From NCBI RefSeq assembly GCF_018613575.1, contig NZ_JAGGPX010000013.1, positions 1 to 64,000 on the forward strand: a DNA stretch of 64,000 nucleotides. The letters are read 5' to 3'. Shown here piece after piece: positions 44,089-52,109 of the stretch (its first letter is position 1; every line of letters starts with the position of its first letter). Made by a program: the position numbers and the translations under genes. The stretch is from Planococcus sp. ISL-110. GTDB lineage: Bacteria; Bacillota; Bacilli; Bacillales_A; Planococcaceae. A model generated the notes under the pieces. That model did not search any database, was not told the DNA's origin, and saw only the letters and a list, made by a program, of their open reading frames with translations.

Positions 44089-45306
44089 ATGTTGCAGAAT
44101 CCCACAGGAAAAAAACGGCTCGGCCTGGCCTTGATCCTCAGCATGCTGGGCATACTCGCTCCGCTGAATATCGATATGTATTTGCCGGCTTTTCCGGCAA
44201 TCGCAGACGAACTGGATGCACATGTCTCCCTGGTTCAGCTCAGTTTAACGGCCTGCCTAATCGGACTCGCTGCGGGGCAAATTGTTGTCGGACCATTCAG
44301 TGATGCGGTCGGCAGGCGTAAACCCTTGATTATTTCGGTCATCTTGTTTACGCTGTCGTCTGTGCTCTGCGCGGTGGCCCCGAATATCGAAATGCTGATT
44401 GCCGCACGGTTTCTGCAAGGATTTACCGCTTCTGGCGGTGTAGTTCTATCCAGAGCAGTAGTCAGTGACGTTTTTACCGGCCGTGAAATGACGAAGTTCT
44501 TCGCGTTGCTCATGGTCATCAACGCCGTCGCCCCGATGGCCGCGCCGCTGGCTGGTGGCGGCATTCTCGCTCTGCCATTTGCTGGATGGGAAACCATCTT
44601 TTATTTCCTCGGCCTGCTTGGTGTCATCATGGTGATCGTCGTCATTTTTCGGCTGCCGGAGACCTTACCGCCGGAAGACCGCATGCCAAGTTCAATCGGA
44701 CACTCTATTCGGACGATGGGGAGCCTGCTTAAGGCGCGCCCCTTCATCGGTTACGCCCTGGTCGTCGGCTTGGTCCACGGCGGCAGTTTCGCTTATGTCG
44801 CCGGGACGCCGTTCGTTTATCAGGAAATTTACGGCGTTTCGCCGCAAACCTTCAGTGTGCTGTTTGGCATCAATGGCATCGCGATGATCATTGGAAGCTT
44901 TATCATCGGCAAGTTCGGCGGCATCGTTTCTGAGCATCGCCTGCTTCAGGGAGCGGTAGTCGTCGCGGCCAGTGCCACGTTCGGGCTGTTGGTCATGACC
45001 ATTATTGAAGGGCCACTCGCTTCGCTGGTGACGTCTATTTTCATCTACATGATTGCAATTGGGATGATCTTCACCAGTTCGTTCACCCTGGCCATGAGAG
45101 GCCAGAAACACCGGGCAGGAAGTGCCAGTGCGGTGGTCGGTATGCTGCCGTTGGTCATTGGGGCTCTCGTATCACCGCTTGTCGGCATCAATGAAACATC
45201 AGCTGTTCCGATGGGCGCAATTCTGTTCGGCACGTCCGTGCTGGGCATGCTTGCCTTCTTCGGACTGACCGGACACAAGCAAACAATTATTATGCATAAA
45301 AAGTGA
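44089..45306 (+). CDS. Bcr/CflA-type multidrug MFS transporter
   Basis: A 405-residue, twelve-helix major facilitator protein. The family start LAPLNIDMYLPAFPAIA, the loop 2-3 motif GPFSDAVGRRKPL and the helix-5 motif AVAPMAAPLAGG are present. It probably exports antibiotics or metabolites such as bicyclomycin-like compounds. AAAGGTG lies 10 bases before the ATG. The 3' end of a second copy, with its terminator, survives at 56.5-56.8 kb. Confidence 0.93.
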   Translation: MLQNPTGKKRLGLALILSMLGILAPLNIDMYLPAFPAIADELDAHVSLVQLSLTACLIGLAAGQIVVGPFSDAVGRRKPLIISVILFTLSSVLCAVAPNIEMLIAARFLQGFTASGGVVLSRAVVSDVFTGREMTKFFALLMVINAVAPMAAPLAGGGILALPFAGWETIFYFLGLLGVIMVIVVIFRLPETLPPEDRMPSSIGHSIRTMGSLLKARPFIGYALVVGLVHGGSFAYVAGTPFVYQEIYGVSPQTFSVLFGINGIAMIIGSFIIGKFGGIVSEHRLLQGAVVVAASATFGLLVMTIIEGPLASLVTSIFIYMIAIGMIFTSSFTLAMRGQKHRAGSASAVVGMLPLVIGALVSPLVGINETSAVPMGAILFGTSVLGMLAFFGLTGHKQTIIMHKK

Positions 45307-45345
45307 TGAATATTCAAGTGAGCGTATTTATGCATTTTGCTGAAT

Positions 45346-45389
45346 AAAAAACAAGAGCGGGAAGAAAGTTCTTCCCGCTCTTGTTTTTT
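45346..45389 (+). terminator. Terminator of the MFS gene
   Basis: AAAAAACAAGAGCGGGAAG and its complement form a 21-base perfect stem with a 2-base loop. A near-copy lies at 56719-56760. Confidence 0.95.
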
Positions 45390-45696
45390 ATTGTATTAAT
45401 TGTTTTGTCGATCCCTTTATTGAACCCCTAGAGAAAAACATCTCCATTTAGCCGTTAGTGTCTACATACGAAGTTGGGGGTGTTTTTTCCTAGTCTCATT
45501 TATTAGATCACTCTAGTACAAAAGAAGCTTATTCTTGTGCGTTTTTTGTTGGATAAATTTGAAATTTCTTTTTAAAGAAAAGGGCTTTTGGGAAGCGCAG
45601 AAGATTGGATACATTCCTATTATTTATAGTTCCGTCCATTTTCCTTTAAAACAAATCTATTGTTTGTCAACAGTTTTAGCAGTATGCTTATTTATA

Positions 45697-45715
45697 ATTA
45701 TACCCCTATGGGTGT
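45697..45715 (+). promoter_or_regulatory. CstR/CsoR-type operator 1 (before methyltransferase)
   Basis: TATACCCC-TAT-GGGTGT lies just after a TATAAT-like hexamer and 26 bases before the methyltransferase start. It is the most diverged of the six sites in the sulfur region. Confidence 0.65.
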
Positions 45716-45740
45716 TTAAGTGACAGGAAGGAGCGATAAT

Positions 45741-46310
45741 ATGTATCATAAGAGATTTGATCCAGGCAAAGCAGATGTTTTAGTCAGCAAGGAACGTCAA
45801 ACATTACTGCCTGTGGAAAAGATAATGCATTATTTAGCGTTAGATGAGAAGGATGTTGTAGCCGATTTGGGTGCCGGAAATGGGTACTTCACCATTCCGA
45901 TTGCTAAAAGAATGATATACCCGGTTTATGCGGTCGATATTGAACCCAAAATGCTATCAATGTTGAAACAAACCGCAGAGAAAGAATCGATTGAGAATAT
46001 TCACTATATCCAAAGTGACTTGGAAAACATTGCTTTGGAAGATAAAGCAGTGGATAAGGTGATGGCTGCGTTCGTCATTCATGAAGTCCCTGATATGATA
46101 AAGGCCCTCAGTGAAGCAAGAAGGATTTTGAAATCAGGTGGCACATTCCTTTTAATTGAATGGGAAGAGGTCCCGACAGAAATCGGTCCTCCATTGGAAG
46201 ATAAAATCTCGTCACAGGAAATGGTAAAGCTGCTGGAGAAGAACGGTTTCCGTTCAGAAGTAATCCACTTGAACAACATTCATTATGCCGTCGTTGCGAA
46301 GCCTTATTAA
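45741..46310 (+). CDS. Class I SAM-dependent methyltransferase
   Basis: A 189-residue methyltransferase. Motif I is VVADLGAGNGYFTIPIA; the acidic end of beta-2 is YAVDIEPKM; VIHEVPDMIKAL and LKSGGTFLLIEWEE follow. GAAGGAG precedes the ATG at 45741. The acceptor is unknown; ArsM is excluded by the absence of its conserved cysteines (this protein has none). A CstR-like site precedes it and a DUF302 gene follows, so I place it in the persulfide-stress regulon. A thiol or sulfide acceptor is a guess. Confidence 0.88.
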   Translation: MYHKRFDPGKADVLVSKERQTLLPVEKIMHYLALDEKDVVADLGAGNGYFTIPIAKRMIYPVYAVDIEPKMLSMLKQTAEKESIENIHYIQSDLENIALEDKAVDKVMAAFVIHEVPDMIKALSEARRILKSGGTFLLIEWEEVPTEIGPPLEDKISSQEMVKLLEKNGFRSEVIHLNNIHYAVVAKPY

Positions 46311-46324
46311 AGAAGGGAGAATTT

Positions 46325-46420
46325 ATGAAACTCTTATGGAAGTCGTTATGACCGTCTCAACGAATTGCGTTCCTGGTAGGAATCGCGTTTCTTGTATTTA
46401 TTGTTACTGAGAAGTTTTAA
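46325..46420 (+). pseudogene. Short membrane-peptide gene with in-frame TGA
   Basis: A GAAGGGAG site precedes ATG; the frame reads MKLLWKSL, TGA, then PSQRIAFLVGIAFLVFIVTEKF and TAA. With TGG in place of TGA it would be a 31-residue single-helix protein. It lies between the methyltransferase and DUF302 genes. Confidence 0.4.
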
Positions 46421-46508
46421 AGAACGAGATATTAAAAAGAGGTTTTGTTCGAAAAAATGAGGGAATTCCATCAAAAGAAAGAGCTTACAAAAAGAAAGGA
46501 GCACCAAC

Positions 46509-46892
46509 ATGTTTAATTACACAGTAGAAACATCAAAAAGCAGAGATGAAGCTGTTCAGAAGCTTGAAGAAAATTTAAAAGAAGAAAAGTTCGGCGTTCT
46601 TTGGAATTTCGATCTGACTGCAAAGCTCCAGGAAAAAGGCACTGATTTTGACACACCTTACACGATACTCGAAGTTTGTAACCCGCAGGAGGCGAACCGC
46701 GTCCTTTCGGAAGACCTGCTCGTCGGTTATTTCCTGCCGTGCAAAATTGTCGTTTATGAACAAGATGGGGTGACCAAGATCGGAATGCCGAAACCGAGCG
46801 CATTGATCGAGATGGTCCAACAAGATTCGGTCAAGGAAATCGCAATGGATATCGAAGAGCGCTTGATCGGTTGCATCGATAAGACGGTTTAA
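46509..46892 (+). CDS. DUF302 domain protein
   Basis: A 127-residue single-domain DUF302 protein: FNYTVETSKSRDEAVQKLEE, FGVLWNFDLTAKLQEKG, YTILEVCNP, and GYFLPCKIVVYE are family landmarks. AAAGGAGC precedes the ATG. DUF302 proteins occur often with sulfur-oxidation and rhodanese genes, with a proposed sulfur-binding role. Two cysteines (CNP and LPCK) and a third near the end are candidates. It lies between methyltransferase and persulfide dioxygenase. Confidence 0.9.
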   Translation: MFNYTVETSKSRDEAVQKLEENLKEEKFGVLWNFDLTAKLQEKGTDFDTPYTILEVCNPQEANRVLSEDLLVGYFLPCKIVVYEQDGVTKIGMPKPSALIEMVQQDSVKEIAMDIEERLIGCIDKTV

Positions 46893-46916
46893 TTCACAAG
46901 GAAATATTTTTTTGAT

Positions 46917-46945
46917 TTGTTGTATACCCCATGCGGTAATAATAC
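46917..46945 (+). promoter_or_regulatory. Promoter with CstR-type operator 2
   Basis: TTGTTG, 17 bases, TAATAC. The spacer is ATACCCCATGCGGTAAT, so repressor binding would cover the promoter of the first persulfide dioxygenase gene. Confidence 0.7.
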
Positions 46946-46970
46946 GCTATTACAATAGGAGGAATATTGT

Positions 46971-48089
46971 ATGACTGTAAAATTTGTAGCAGCAAAAGAT
47001 GTCGCAGATGAGGTGTTCCGCCGGGAACCGGTGCATATTTTGGATGTCCGTACCAAGGAAGCGTCGGAAGACTGGCATATTGAAGGGGATAATGTCAATT
47101 TGATCAATATCCCCTTCAAGGAGCTAAGCGATTCCGATTCAGCGGAGCTGAAGAAGTTGCCGAAAGACCAGCCGCTGTATACGATTTGCGGAAAAGGGAA
47201 CGACTCACAAAAAGCCGCTGCCTACCTGCAGGAAAACGGTTTCGGCAATGTCTATTCCATTGAAGGCGGAATGGCTGCCTGGAGTGAACAGCTTGAACCG
47301 GTTAAAATCGGGGAAGTAGAGGGCGGCGCGATTTATCAATTTGTCCGGCTGGGCAAGGGCTGCCTGTCCTATCTGATTGAATCGGATGGGGAAGCTGCAG
47401 TTGTCGACGCGAGCCGCGTGACGGAAAATTATGAAAAATTCGCAAAAGAAAAAGGCATCAAGATTAAATATGTTATCGACACGCATCTGCATGCCGATCA
47501 TATTTCAGGGGGCAAAAAGTTGGCGGACGCAGCCGGTGCAACGTATTACCTTCCGCCAGAGGATGCGGACAGAGTCGTTTTCGGTTTCGAGCCGGCTACC
47601 GATGGGCTGAAACTCGAAGTTGGCAGCACGACAGTCGAAGCGGTTTACTCCCCGGGACATACGATTGGCAGCACGACTTTTGTGGTCGGCCAAAAGTATT
47701 TATTGACCGGCGATATACTGTTTGTCGAATCCATCGGACGGCCCGATCTCGCGGGCAAAGCGGAAGACTGGGCGGAAGATCTGTACGAAACCCTTTATCG
47801 ACGCTACAAGGAACTGGCGGGTGACTTGCTCGTCCTGCCGGCACATTACGCCGAGGTCAGTGAGATGAATGAAGACGGCAGCGTCTCGGAAAAACTGTCT
47901 GTCCTTTATGAAAAAAATGAAGGCCTGCAGATTCAGGACGAAGCCCAATTCATCAAGCGGGTGACACAGGGATTGAAGGACCAGCCGAATGCCTATGAAG
48001 AGATACGGCAAACCAATATGGGCAAAATCAATCCGCCCGTTGATGAAGCGAAAGAAATGGAGACAGGGCCGAATAACTGCGCTGTTTAA
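46971..48089 (+). CDS. Rhodanese-persulfide dioxygenase fusion (CstB/ETHE1-like), copy 1
   Basis: A 372-residue fusion. Residues 1-110 are a rhodanese domain with the cysteine in ICGKGND (Cys73). Residues 115-372 are a metallo-beta-lactamase-fold persulfide dioxygenase with iron-site motif THLHADH (172-177), [14 protein letters not shown] and LPAHY. It would oxidise persulfides to sulfite and, with the rhodanese, form thiosulfate. The rhodanese is at the N-terminus, unlike the C-terminal rhodaneses of staphylococcal CstB. The end GPNNCAV is shared with copy 2. GGAGGA precedes the ATG. Confidence 0.93.
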   Translation: MTVKFVAAKDVADEVFRREPVHILDVRTKEASEDWHIEGDNVNLINIPFKELSDSDSAELKKLPKDQPLYTICGKGNDSQKAAAYLQENGFGNVYSIEGGMAAWSEQLEPVKIGEVEGGAIYQFVRLGKGCLSYLIESDGEAAVVDASRVTENYEKFAKEKGIKIKYVIDTHLHADHISGGKKLADAAGATYYLPPEDADRVVFGFEPATDGLKLEVGSTTVEAVYSPGHTIGSTTFVVGQKYLLTGDILFVESIGRPDLAGKAEDWAEDLYETLYRRYKELAGDLLVLPAHYAEVSEMNEDGSVSEKLSVLYEKNEGLQIQDEAQFIKRVTQGLKDQPNAYEEIRQTNMGKINPPVDEAKEMETGPNNCAV

Positions 48090-48097
48090 ATAGAAAG

Positions 48098-48162
48098 AAC
48101 GGATAATCCTTGACGGCTACAGTCCTAGAATGGGCTATGGCAAGCGGATTATCCGTTTTTTT
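48098..48162 (+). terminator. Terminator after dioxygenase copy 1
   Basis: AACGGATAATCC and GGATTATCCGTT (12-base arms, 36-base loop) followed by T6. Confidence 0.8.
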
Positions 48163-48179
48163 ATTGCCAAGCCAATTAC

Positions 48180-48208
48180 TTGAATTCATACCCTGAGGGG
48201 TATATAAT
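48180..48208 (+). promoter_or_regulatory. cstR promoter with operator 3 in its spacer
   Basis: TTGAAT, 17 bases, TATAAT. The spacer contains ATACCCTGAGGGGTAT, the fullest dyad of the set. Autoregulation of the repressor gene follows from this. Confidence 0.85.
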
Positions 48209-48252
48209 TAGCATTATCTTATTGATATTTATATTAACAGGGAGGCAAGAAA

Positions 48253-48516
48253 ATGATGGAATACGATAAACAAGTCCAAAATAGATTGAAAAGAATTGAA
48301 GGGCAGCTGAAAGGTGTGCTGCGCATGGTCGAGAACAACGAGGATTGCCAGGATGTCGTGATGCAATTGTCCGCTGTCCGAAGTGCAGTTGACCGCGCGA
48401 TTGGCGTGATCGTCAGCGAAAACCTCGAACAATGTGTGCGCAACAGCATCGACAAAGGTGAAAGCACAGATCAGTTTGTAAAAGACGCAGTAAGCCTGCT
48501 CGTTAAAAGCAGATAG
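48253..48516 (+). CDS. cstR: CstR persulfide-sensing repressor (CsoR family)
   Basis: An 87-residue helical repressor of the CsoR/RcnR family. Counting from the second Met, cysteines lie exactly at 31 (NNEDC) and 60 (NLEQC), the pair that forms di- to tetrasulfide links in staphylococcal CstR. The copper-ligand His of CsoR (residue before the third ligand) is replaced by Gly-Val-Ile. The motif QLSAVRSAVDRAIGVIV is family typical. GGAGG precedes the ATG by 7. It controls six operator-like sites over 4.5 kb. Confidence 0.93.
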   Translation: MMEYDKQVQNRLKRIEGQLKGVLRMVENNEDCQDVVMQLSAVRSAVDRAIGVIVSENLEQCVRNSIDKGESTDQFVKDAVSLLVKSR

Positions 48517-48564
48517 GAAGATTCGCCAAACTTAGGGGTTGACGGGGTTTCCTTTCGGATGGTA

Positions 48565-48583
48565 GTATACCCCTATAGGTATT
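48565..48583 (+). promoter_or_regulatory. CstR operator 4 with upstream promoter
   Basis: TATACCCC-TATA-GGTAT overlaps the -10 (TAGTAT) of a promoter with TTGACG 18 bases upstream (48539-48568). First of two tandem sites before the dsrE gene. Confidence 0.7.
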
Positions 48584-48620
48584 TTAGTTTCTTTATCATT
48601 CAAGCCGGTGATTTTTTATT

Positions 48621-48650
48621 TTGACTTTTTTATACCCGTAGGGGTATACT
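48621..48650 (+). promoter_or_regulatory. Promoter with CstR operator 5 in its spacer
   Basis: TTGACT, 18 bases, TATACT. The spacer and -10 together hold TATACCC-GTA-GGGGTATA, almost perfectly palindromic. It drives the dsrE-rhodanese genes. Confidence 0.85.
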
Positions 48651-48669
48651 GACAGGGGGAAACAAACAA

Positions 48670-49149
48670 ATGGAACAGACAAAATCAACAAACATCGTAT
48701 TATTCAGTGGAGATTATGACAAGGTGATGGCCGCTTACATTATTGCGAACGGCGCAGCAGCTTATGATCATAAGGTGACGATCTTCCACACATTCTGGGG
48801 ATTGAACGCACTCCGAAAAGAAAATCCGCCGGAAGTGAAGAAAAATTTCATCGAAAAGCAGTTTGCCAAGATGATGCCACGTGGCGCAGACAAACTCGGC
48901 TTATCCAACATGCATATGGCCGGCATGGGACCGAAGATGATCAAACAGGTCATCAAAAAGCATAATGCGATGACAATGCCGCAGCTTATCGAAATGGCGC
49001 AGGAACAGGAAATCGACCTTGTGGCGTGCACAATGACGATGGACCTTCTTGGACTGAAACAGGAAGAATTGCTGGAAGAAGTAACTTACGGTGGTGTAGC
49101 CGCTTATCTGGCGGATGCTGAAAATGGCAACGTAAACTTGTTCATCTAA
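48670..49149 (+). CDS. DsrE/DsrF-like sulfur carrier (DsrE2 type), copy 1
   Basis: A 159-residue DsrE2-family peroxiredoxin-like sulfur carrier. A cysteine sits in VACTMTMDLLGL, the position used to carry persulfide. The N-terminus NIVLFSGDYDKVMAAYIIANGAAAYDHKVTIFHTFWG is family typical, with longer middle helices than copy 2 downstream. AGGGGGAAA precedes the ATG. First gene after two operator sites; it should pass sulfur to rhodaneses or TusA. Confidence 0.93.
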   Translation: MEQTKSTNIVLFSGDYDKVMAAYIIANGAAAYDHKVTIFHTFWGLNALRKENPPEVKKNFIEKQFAKMMPRGADKLGLSNMHMAGMGPKMIKQVIKKHNAMTMPQLIEMAQEQEIDLVACTMTMDLLGLKQEELLEEVTYGGVAAYLADAENGNVNLFI

Positions 49150-49176
49150 TAGGATGAAACGGAAAAGAGGGAAACC

Positions 49177-49542
49177 ATGGATACTTGGTTAATGATTTTA
49201 ATCGGAGCTGTGATCGTCTTTATCGGTTACCGCGCCATATCAGGGGCAAAAGGTGTGAAATCCGTTTCGACAGATGAATTGAAGCCCGAGCTCAAGAAAA
49301 AAGGCAAGCAATTCATCGATGTCCGGACGCCAGCTGAATACAAAGGGAACCGCATCAAAGAATTCAAGAACATTCCATTGAATGAACTGCCTGGTCGTAC
49401 AGGTGAACTCGACACCAACAAAGAAACGTACGTAATTTGCCAAAGCGGCATGAGAAGCAGCAAGGCAGCTGGAATCCTGAAGAAAAAAGGATTCGATCAA
49501 GTGATCAATGTAAGGGGCGGCATGGGAAGCTACCGCCCTTAA
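49177..49542 (+). CDS. Membrane-anchored rhodanese
   Basis: A 121-residue single-domain rhodanese with an N-terminal helix (residues 4-20, WLMILIGAVIVFIGYRA). The active-site loop is CQSGMRS; DVRTPAEYKG and INVRGGMGSYR are also seen. It would transfer sulfane sulfur at the membrane inner face or outside, depending on topology. It lies 27 bases after the dsrE gene and 18 before the next rhodanese. Confidence 0.93.
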   Translation: MDTWLMILIGAVIVFIGYRAISGAKGVKSVSTDELKPELKKKGKQFIDVRTPAEYKGNRIKEFKNIPLNELPGRTGELDTNKETYVICQSGMRSSKAAGILKKKGFDQVINVRGGMGSYRP

Positions 49543-49560
49543 TCCGAAGGAGGAAAATCG

Positions 49561-49857
49561 ATGAATCGCATGACAACTCAGGAAGTAAAAGAATACATGG
49601 CTAATAACAAGGATGTTTCAATCATTGATGTGAGGGAAACAGAAGAAGTGAAGGCTGGGAAAATTCCTGGTGCCGTCAATATCCCTCTTGGTCTTCTGGA
49701 GTTCCGTTTGCAGGACATCGACAAATCCAAGGAACACATTATGGTATGCCGTTCAGGCAGCCGCAGCGGAATGGCCACAAACATTCTTGAAAATCAGGGT
49801 TACAACGTAATCAATATGGATGGCGGCATGATGGACTGGGACGGTCCTACTAAATAA
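49561..49857 (+). CDS. Single-domain rhodanese
   Basis: A 98-residue cytosolic rhodanese with loop CRSGSRS, DVRETEEVKAGKIPGAVNIPL and DGGMMDWDGP. AAGGAGGAAA precedes the ATG. The cysteine loop is canonical, so it should be an active sulfurtransferase. Fourth member of the sulfur unit; an operator site follows before the next gene. Confidence 0.95.
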   Translation: MNRMTTQEVKEYMANNKDVSIIDVRETEEVKAGKIPGAVNIPLGLLEFRLQDIDKSKEHIMVCRSGSRSGMATNILENQGYNVINMDGGMMDWDGPTK

Positions 49858-49883
49858 GCCGAAAAAAATTTTTTAAATAAAAA

Positions 49884-49902
49884 TATACCCCTGAGGGTAA
49901 TT
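49884..49902 (+). promoter_or_regulatory. CstR operator 6 (before tusA-rhodanese)
   Basis: TATACCCCTGAGGGTAATT immediately before the ribosome site of the TusA-rhodanese gene. It marks an internal regulated promoter or roadblock. Confidence 0.7.
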
Positions 49903-49915
49903 AGGAGGAATTTTA

Positions 49916-50485
49916 ATGATACAAACAGATAAAGTACTAGATGCTATAGGAATGGCATGCCCAATGCCGATCGTACGCACGAAAAAAGCGATGAATGAGC
50001 TCCAACCGGGCCAGGTCATCGAAGTGCAGGCAACAGATAAAGGCTCGCTCGCTGATCTTAAAGCGTGGGCTAAAAGCAGCGGCAACCAATACCTTGGAAC
50101 GTTTGAAGAAGGCGATGTCCTGAAACATTATTTGCGCAAGGCAGACCAGTCGGAAGCAAAAGAGGAAGTCTCTTTCCCGCATACTTTGACAAACGCTGAA
50201 TTGCAGGAACAGCTGGGCCGTGACGATGTTGTCGTACTGGATGTACGCGAACCTGCAGAATACGCATTCGGCCACATCGAGGGAGCAGTTTCCATTCCGC
50301 TTGGTGAACTGGAAAACCGCACACAGGAACTGGATATAGACAAAGAAGTATTCGTTATCTGCCGCACCGGCAACCGCAGTGATTTTGCTGCAAAACAATT
50401 GGTCGAAAAAGGTTTCGGCCGCGTGAAAAATGCCGTAGAGGGCATGACCCAATGGGACGGCTCGACTGAACAAAGCAAAGCATAA
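49916..50485 (+). CDS. TusA-rhodanese fusion sulfurtransferase
   Basis: A 189-residue two-domain protein. Residues 1-75 are a TusA sulfur-carrier domain with the active cysteine in GMACPMPIVRTKKAM; residues 95-185 are a rhodanese with loop CRTGNRS, canonical and likely active. This is part of the CstA-type set, although staphylococcal CstA has domains in a different order and an added DsrE part. AGGAGG precedes the ATG. Confidence 0.94.
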   Translation: MIQTDKVLDAIGMACPMPIVRTKKAMNELQPGQVIEVQATDKGSLADLKAWAKSSGNQYLGTFEEGDVLKHYLRKADQSEAKEEVSFPHTLTNAELQEQLGRDDVVVLDVREPAEYAFGHIEGAVSIPLGELENRTQELDIDKEVFVICRTGNRSDFAAKQLVEKGFGRVKNAVEGMTQWDGSTEQSKA

Positions 50486-50527
50486 AGAGCAGCACAATAA
50501 TTTTTACTATAATGGAGGAATTCTTAA

Positions 50528-50923
50528 ATGGCAGGAAAAACAGCAATCATCGCATCAAACGGAACTCAATTCGATGCTTATAAAGTATACAATATCGCAA
50601 CTGCAGCAGCGGCAAGCGATCACGAGGTGGCAATCTTCTTTACATTCGAAGGATTGAATCTCATCAACAAAGAAGCATATGGACAATTGGCGCTTCCAGA
50701 AGGCAAGGAAGCGGTTGCCGAAGGATTTAAAAAAGGAAATGTACCAGCTATTCCGGAATTGGTTGAAATGGCACAGGAACTTGGCGTTAAATTTATCGGC
50801 TGCCAAATGACGATGGACTTATTCGGTCTCGAAAAAGAAGCTTTCGTCGACGGCATTGATGTTGGCGGAGCGGTAACATTCCTCGAGTTTGCAAAAGACG
50901 CGGACGTTACATTAACATTCTAA
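50528..50923 (+). CDS. DsrE/DsrF-like sulfur carrier (DsrE2 type), copy 2
   Basis: A 131-residue DsrE2-family protein. The carrier cysteine is in IGCQMTMDLFGLEKE, matching ACTMTMDLLGL of copy 1. It lacks the basic insert present in copy 1. ATGGAGGA precedes the start. It probably works with the TusA-rhodanese just upstream. Confidence 0.93.
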   Translation: MAGKTAIIASNGTQFDAYKVYNIATAAAASDHEVAIFFTFEGLNLINKEAYGQLALPEGKEAVAEGFKKGNVPAIPELVEMAQELGVKFIGCQMTMDLFGLEKEAFVDGIDVGGAVTFLEFAKDADVTLTF

Positions 50924-50971
50924 TCTGAACAAAATTTATCGAAAAAAATAACCTTGTGGAGGTATTGGAAT

Positions 50972-52099
50972 ATGACTGTAAAAGCAATGACAGCAAAACA
51001 AGTAGCAAGAAAAGTAATTGATAATGAGCCATTGTTTATCCTTGATGTACGTAACGGCGACGCATTCGCCGATTGGAAAATCGAAGGTGGCAACATCCAA
51101 TATTTGAACACACCATATTTTGATTTATTGGACGGAGTCGAAGAAGTGGCTTCAGAACTTCCGAAAGACAGAGACATCCTGGTCGTCTGTGCGAAAGAGG
51201 GATCTTCTGTCATGGTAGCGGAAATGTTGGCTGAAGAAGGCGTCGATTCGGCGTATCTTGAAGGCGGCATGAAAGCGTGGAGCGAACACCTGGAACCAGT
51301 GAAGGTCGGCGATTTGAAAAATGGCGGGGAATTATACCAATTCGTCCGTATCGGCAAAGGTTGCCTGTCTTATATGGCAATCTCCGACGGTGAAGCCGCT
51401 ATTATCGATGCAACACGCATGACGGATGTCTTCTTGGATTTCGCGCAGGAAAAAGGTGCAACGATCAAGCATATCTTTGACACGCATTTGCACGCCGACC
51501 ACATTTCCGGAGGACGCCACATCGCTGAAGCAACAGGCGCAACGTATTACTTGCCGCCGGCTGATGCAGAAGACGTGGTCTTCGATTACACGGAACTTAT
51601 TCATGGACTTGAAGTGGAACTTGGCGGTGCGAAGATTGAAATCGAAGCGCTGTACTCACCAGGGCACACAATCGGCTCAACATCATTTATCGTTGACGAC
51701 CAATATTTGATGACAGGTGACATTCTGTTCATCGATTCCATCGGACGCCCGGACCTTGCCGGTCTTGCTGACGACTGGGTAGGCGACTTGCGGGAATCCC
51801 TTTACAGCCGCTATAAAGAATTAGCGGATGACCTTATCGTTCTTCCAGCTCACTTCATGATTATAGAAGAGCTAAACGCGGACGGTAGCGTCTCGAAAAA
51901 ATTGGGCGACCTTTTCAAAGAGAACCACGGATTAAATATTGAAGATGAGCAGGAATTCCGCGACATGGTGACGAAGAACTTACCACCGCAGCCAAATGCT
52001 TATCAGGATATCCGCCAGGTTAATATGGGGAAAATCACACCTGACAACGAAGTTCAGCGTGAAATGGAAATTGGACCAAACCGCTGCGCGGTACGGTAA
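50972..52099 (+). CDS. Rhodanese-persulfide dioxygenase fusion, copy 2
   Basis: A 375-residue paralogue of the fusion at 47 kb with the same order: rhodanese (cysteine in VCAKEGSS), then dioxygenase with [21 protein letters not shown] and LPAHF. The C-terminus GPNRCAVR keeps a cysteine like copy 1. The rhodanese loops of the two copies are both atypical and different, suggesting different acceptors. The ATG at 50972 has GGAGG about 9 bases upstream; an earlier ATG at 50954 sits before that site and is rejected. Confidence 0.93.
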   Translation: MTVKAMTAKQVARKVIDNEPLFILDVRNGDAFADWKIEGGNIQYLNTPYFDLLDGVEEVASELPKDRDILVVCAKEGSSVMVAEMLAEEGVDSAYLEGGMKAWSEHLEPVKVGDLKNGGELYQFVRIGKGCLSYMAISDGEAAIIDATRMTDVFLDFAQEKGATIKHIFDTHLHADHISGGRHIAEATGATYYLPPADAEDVVFDYTELIHGLEVELGGAKIEIEALYSPGHTIGSTSFIVDDQYLMTGDILFIDSIGRPDLAGLADDWVGDLRESLYSRYKELADDLIVLPAHFMIIEELNADGSVSKKLGDLFKENHGLNIEDEQEFRDMVTKNLPPQPNAYQDIRQVNMGKITPDNEVQREMEIGPNRCAVR

Positions 52100-52109
52100 T
52101 TAGTTAAAA

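Noticed and set aside
45741-46310. ArsM arsenite methyltransferase.
   Set aside because: The protein contains no cysteine, while ArsM needs several conserved ones.
48253-48516. Copper-sensing CsoR.
   Set aside because: The copper-binding His is missing, spacing of the two cysteines is that of CstR, and the neighbours are sulfur genes.
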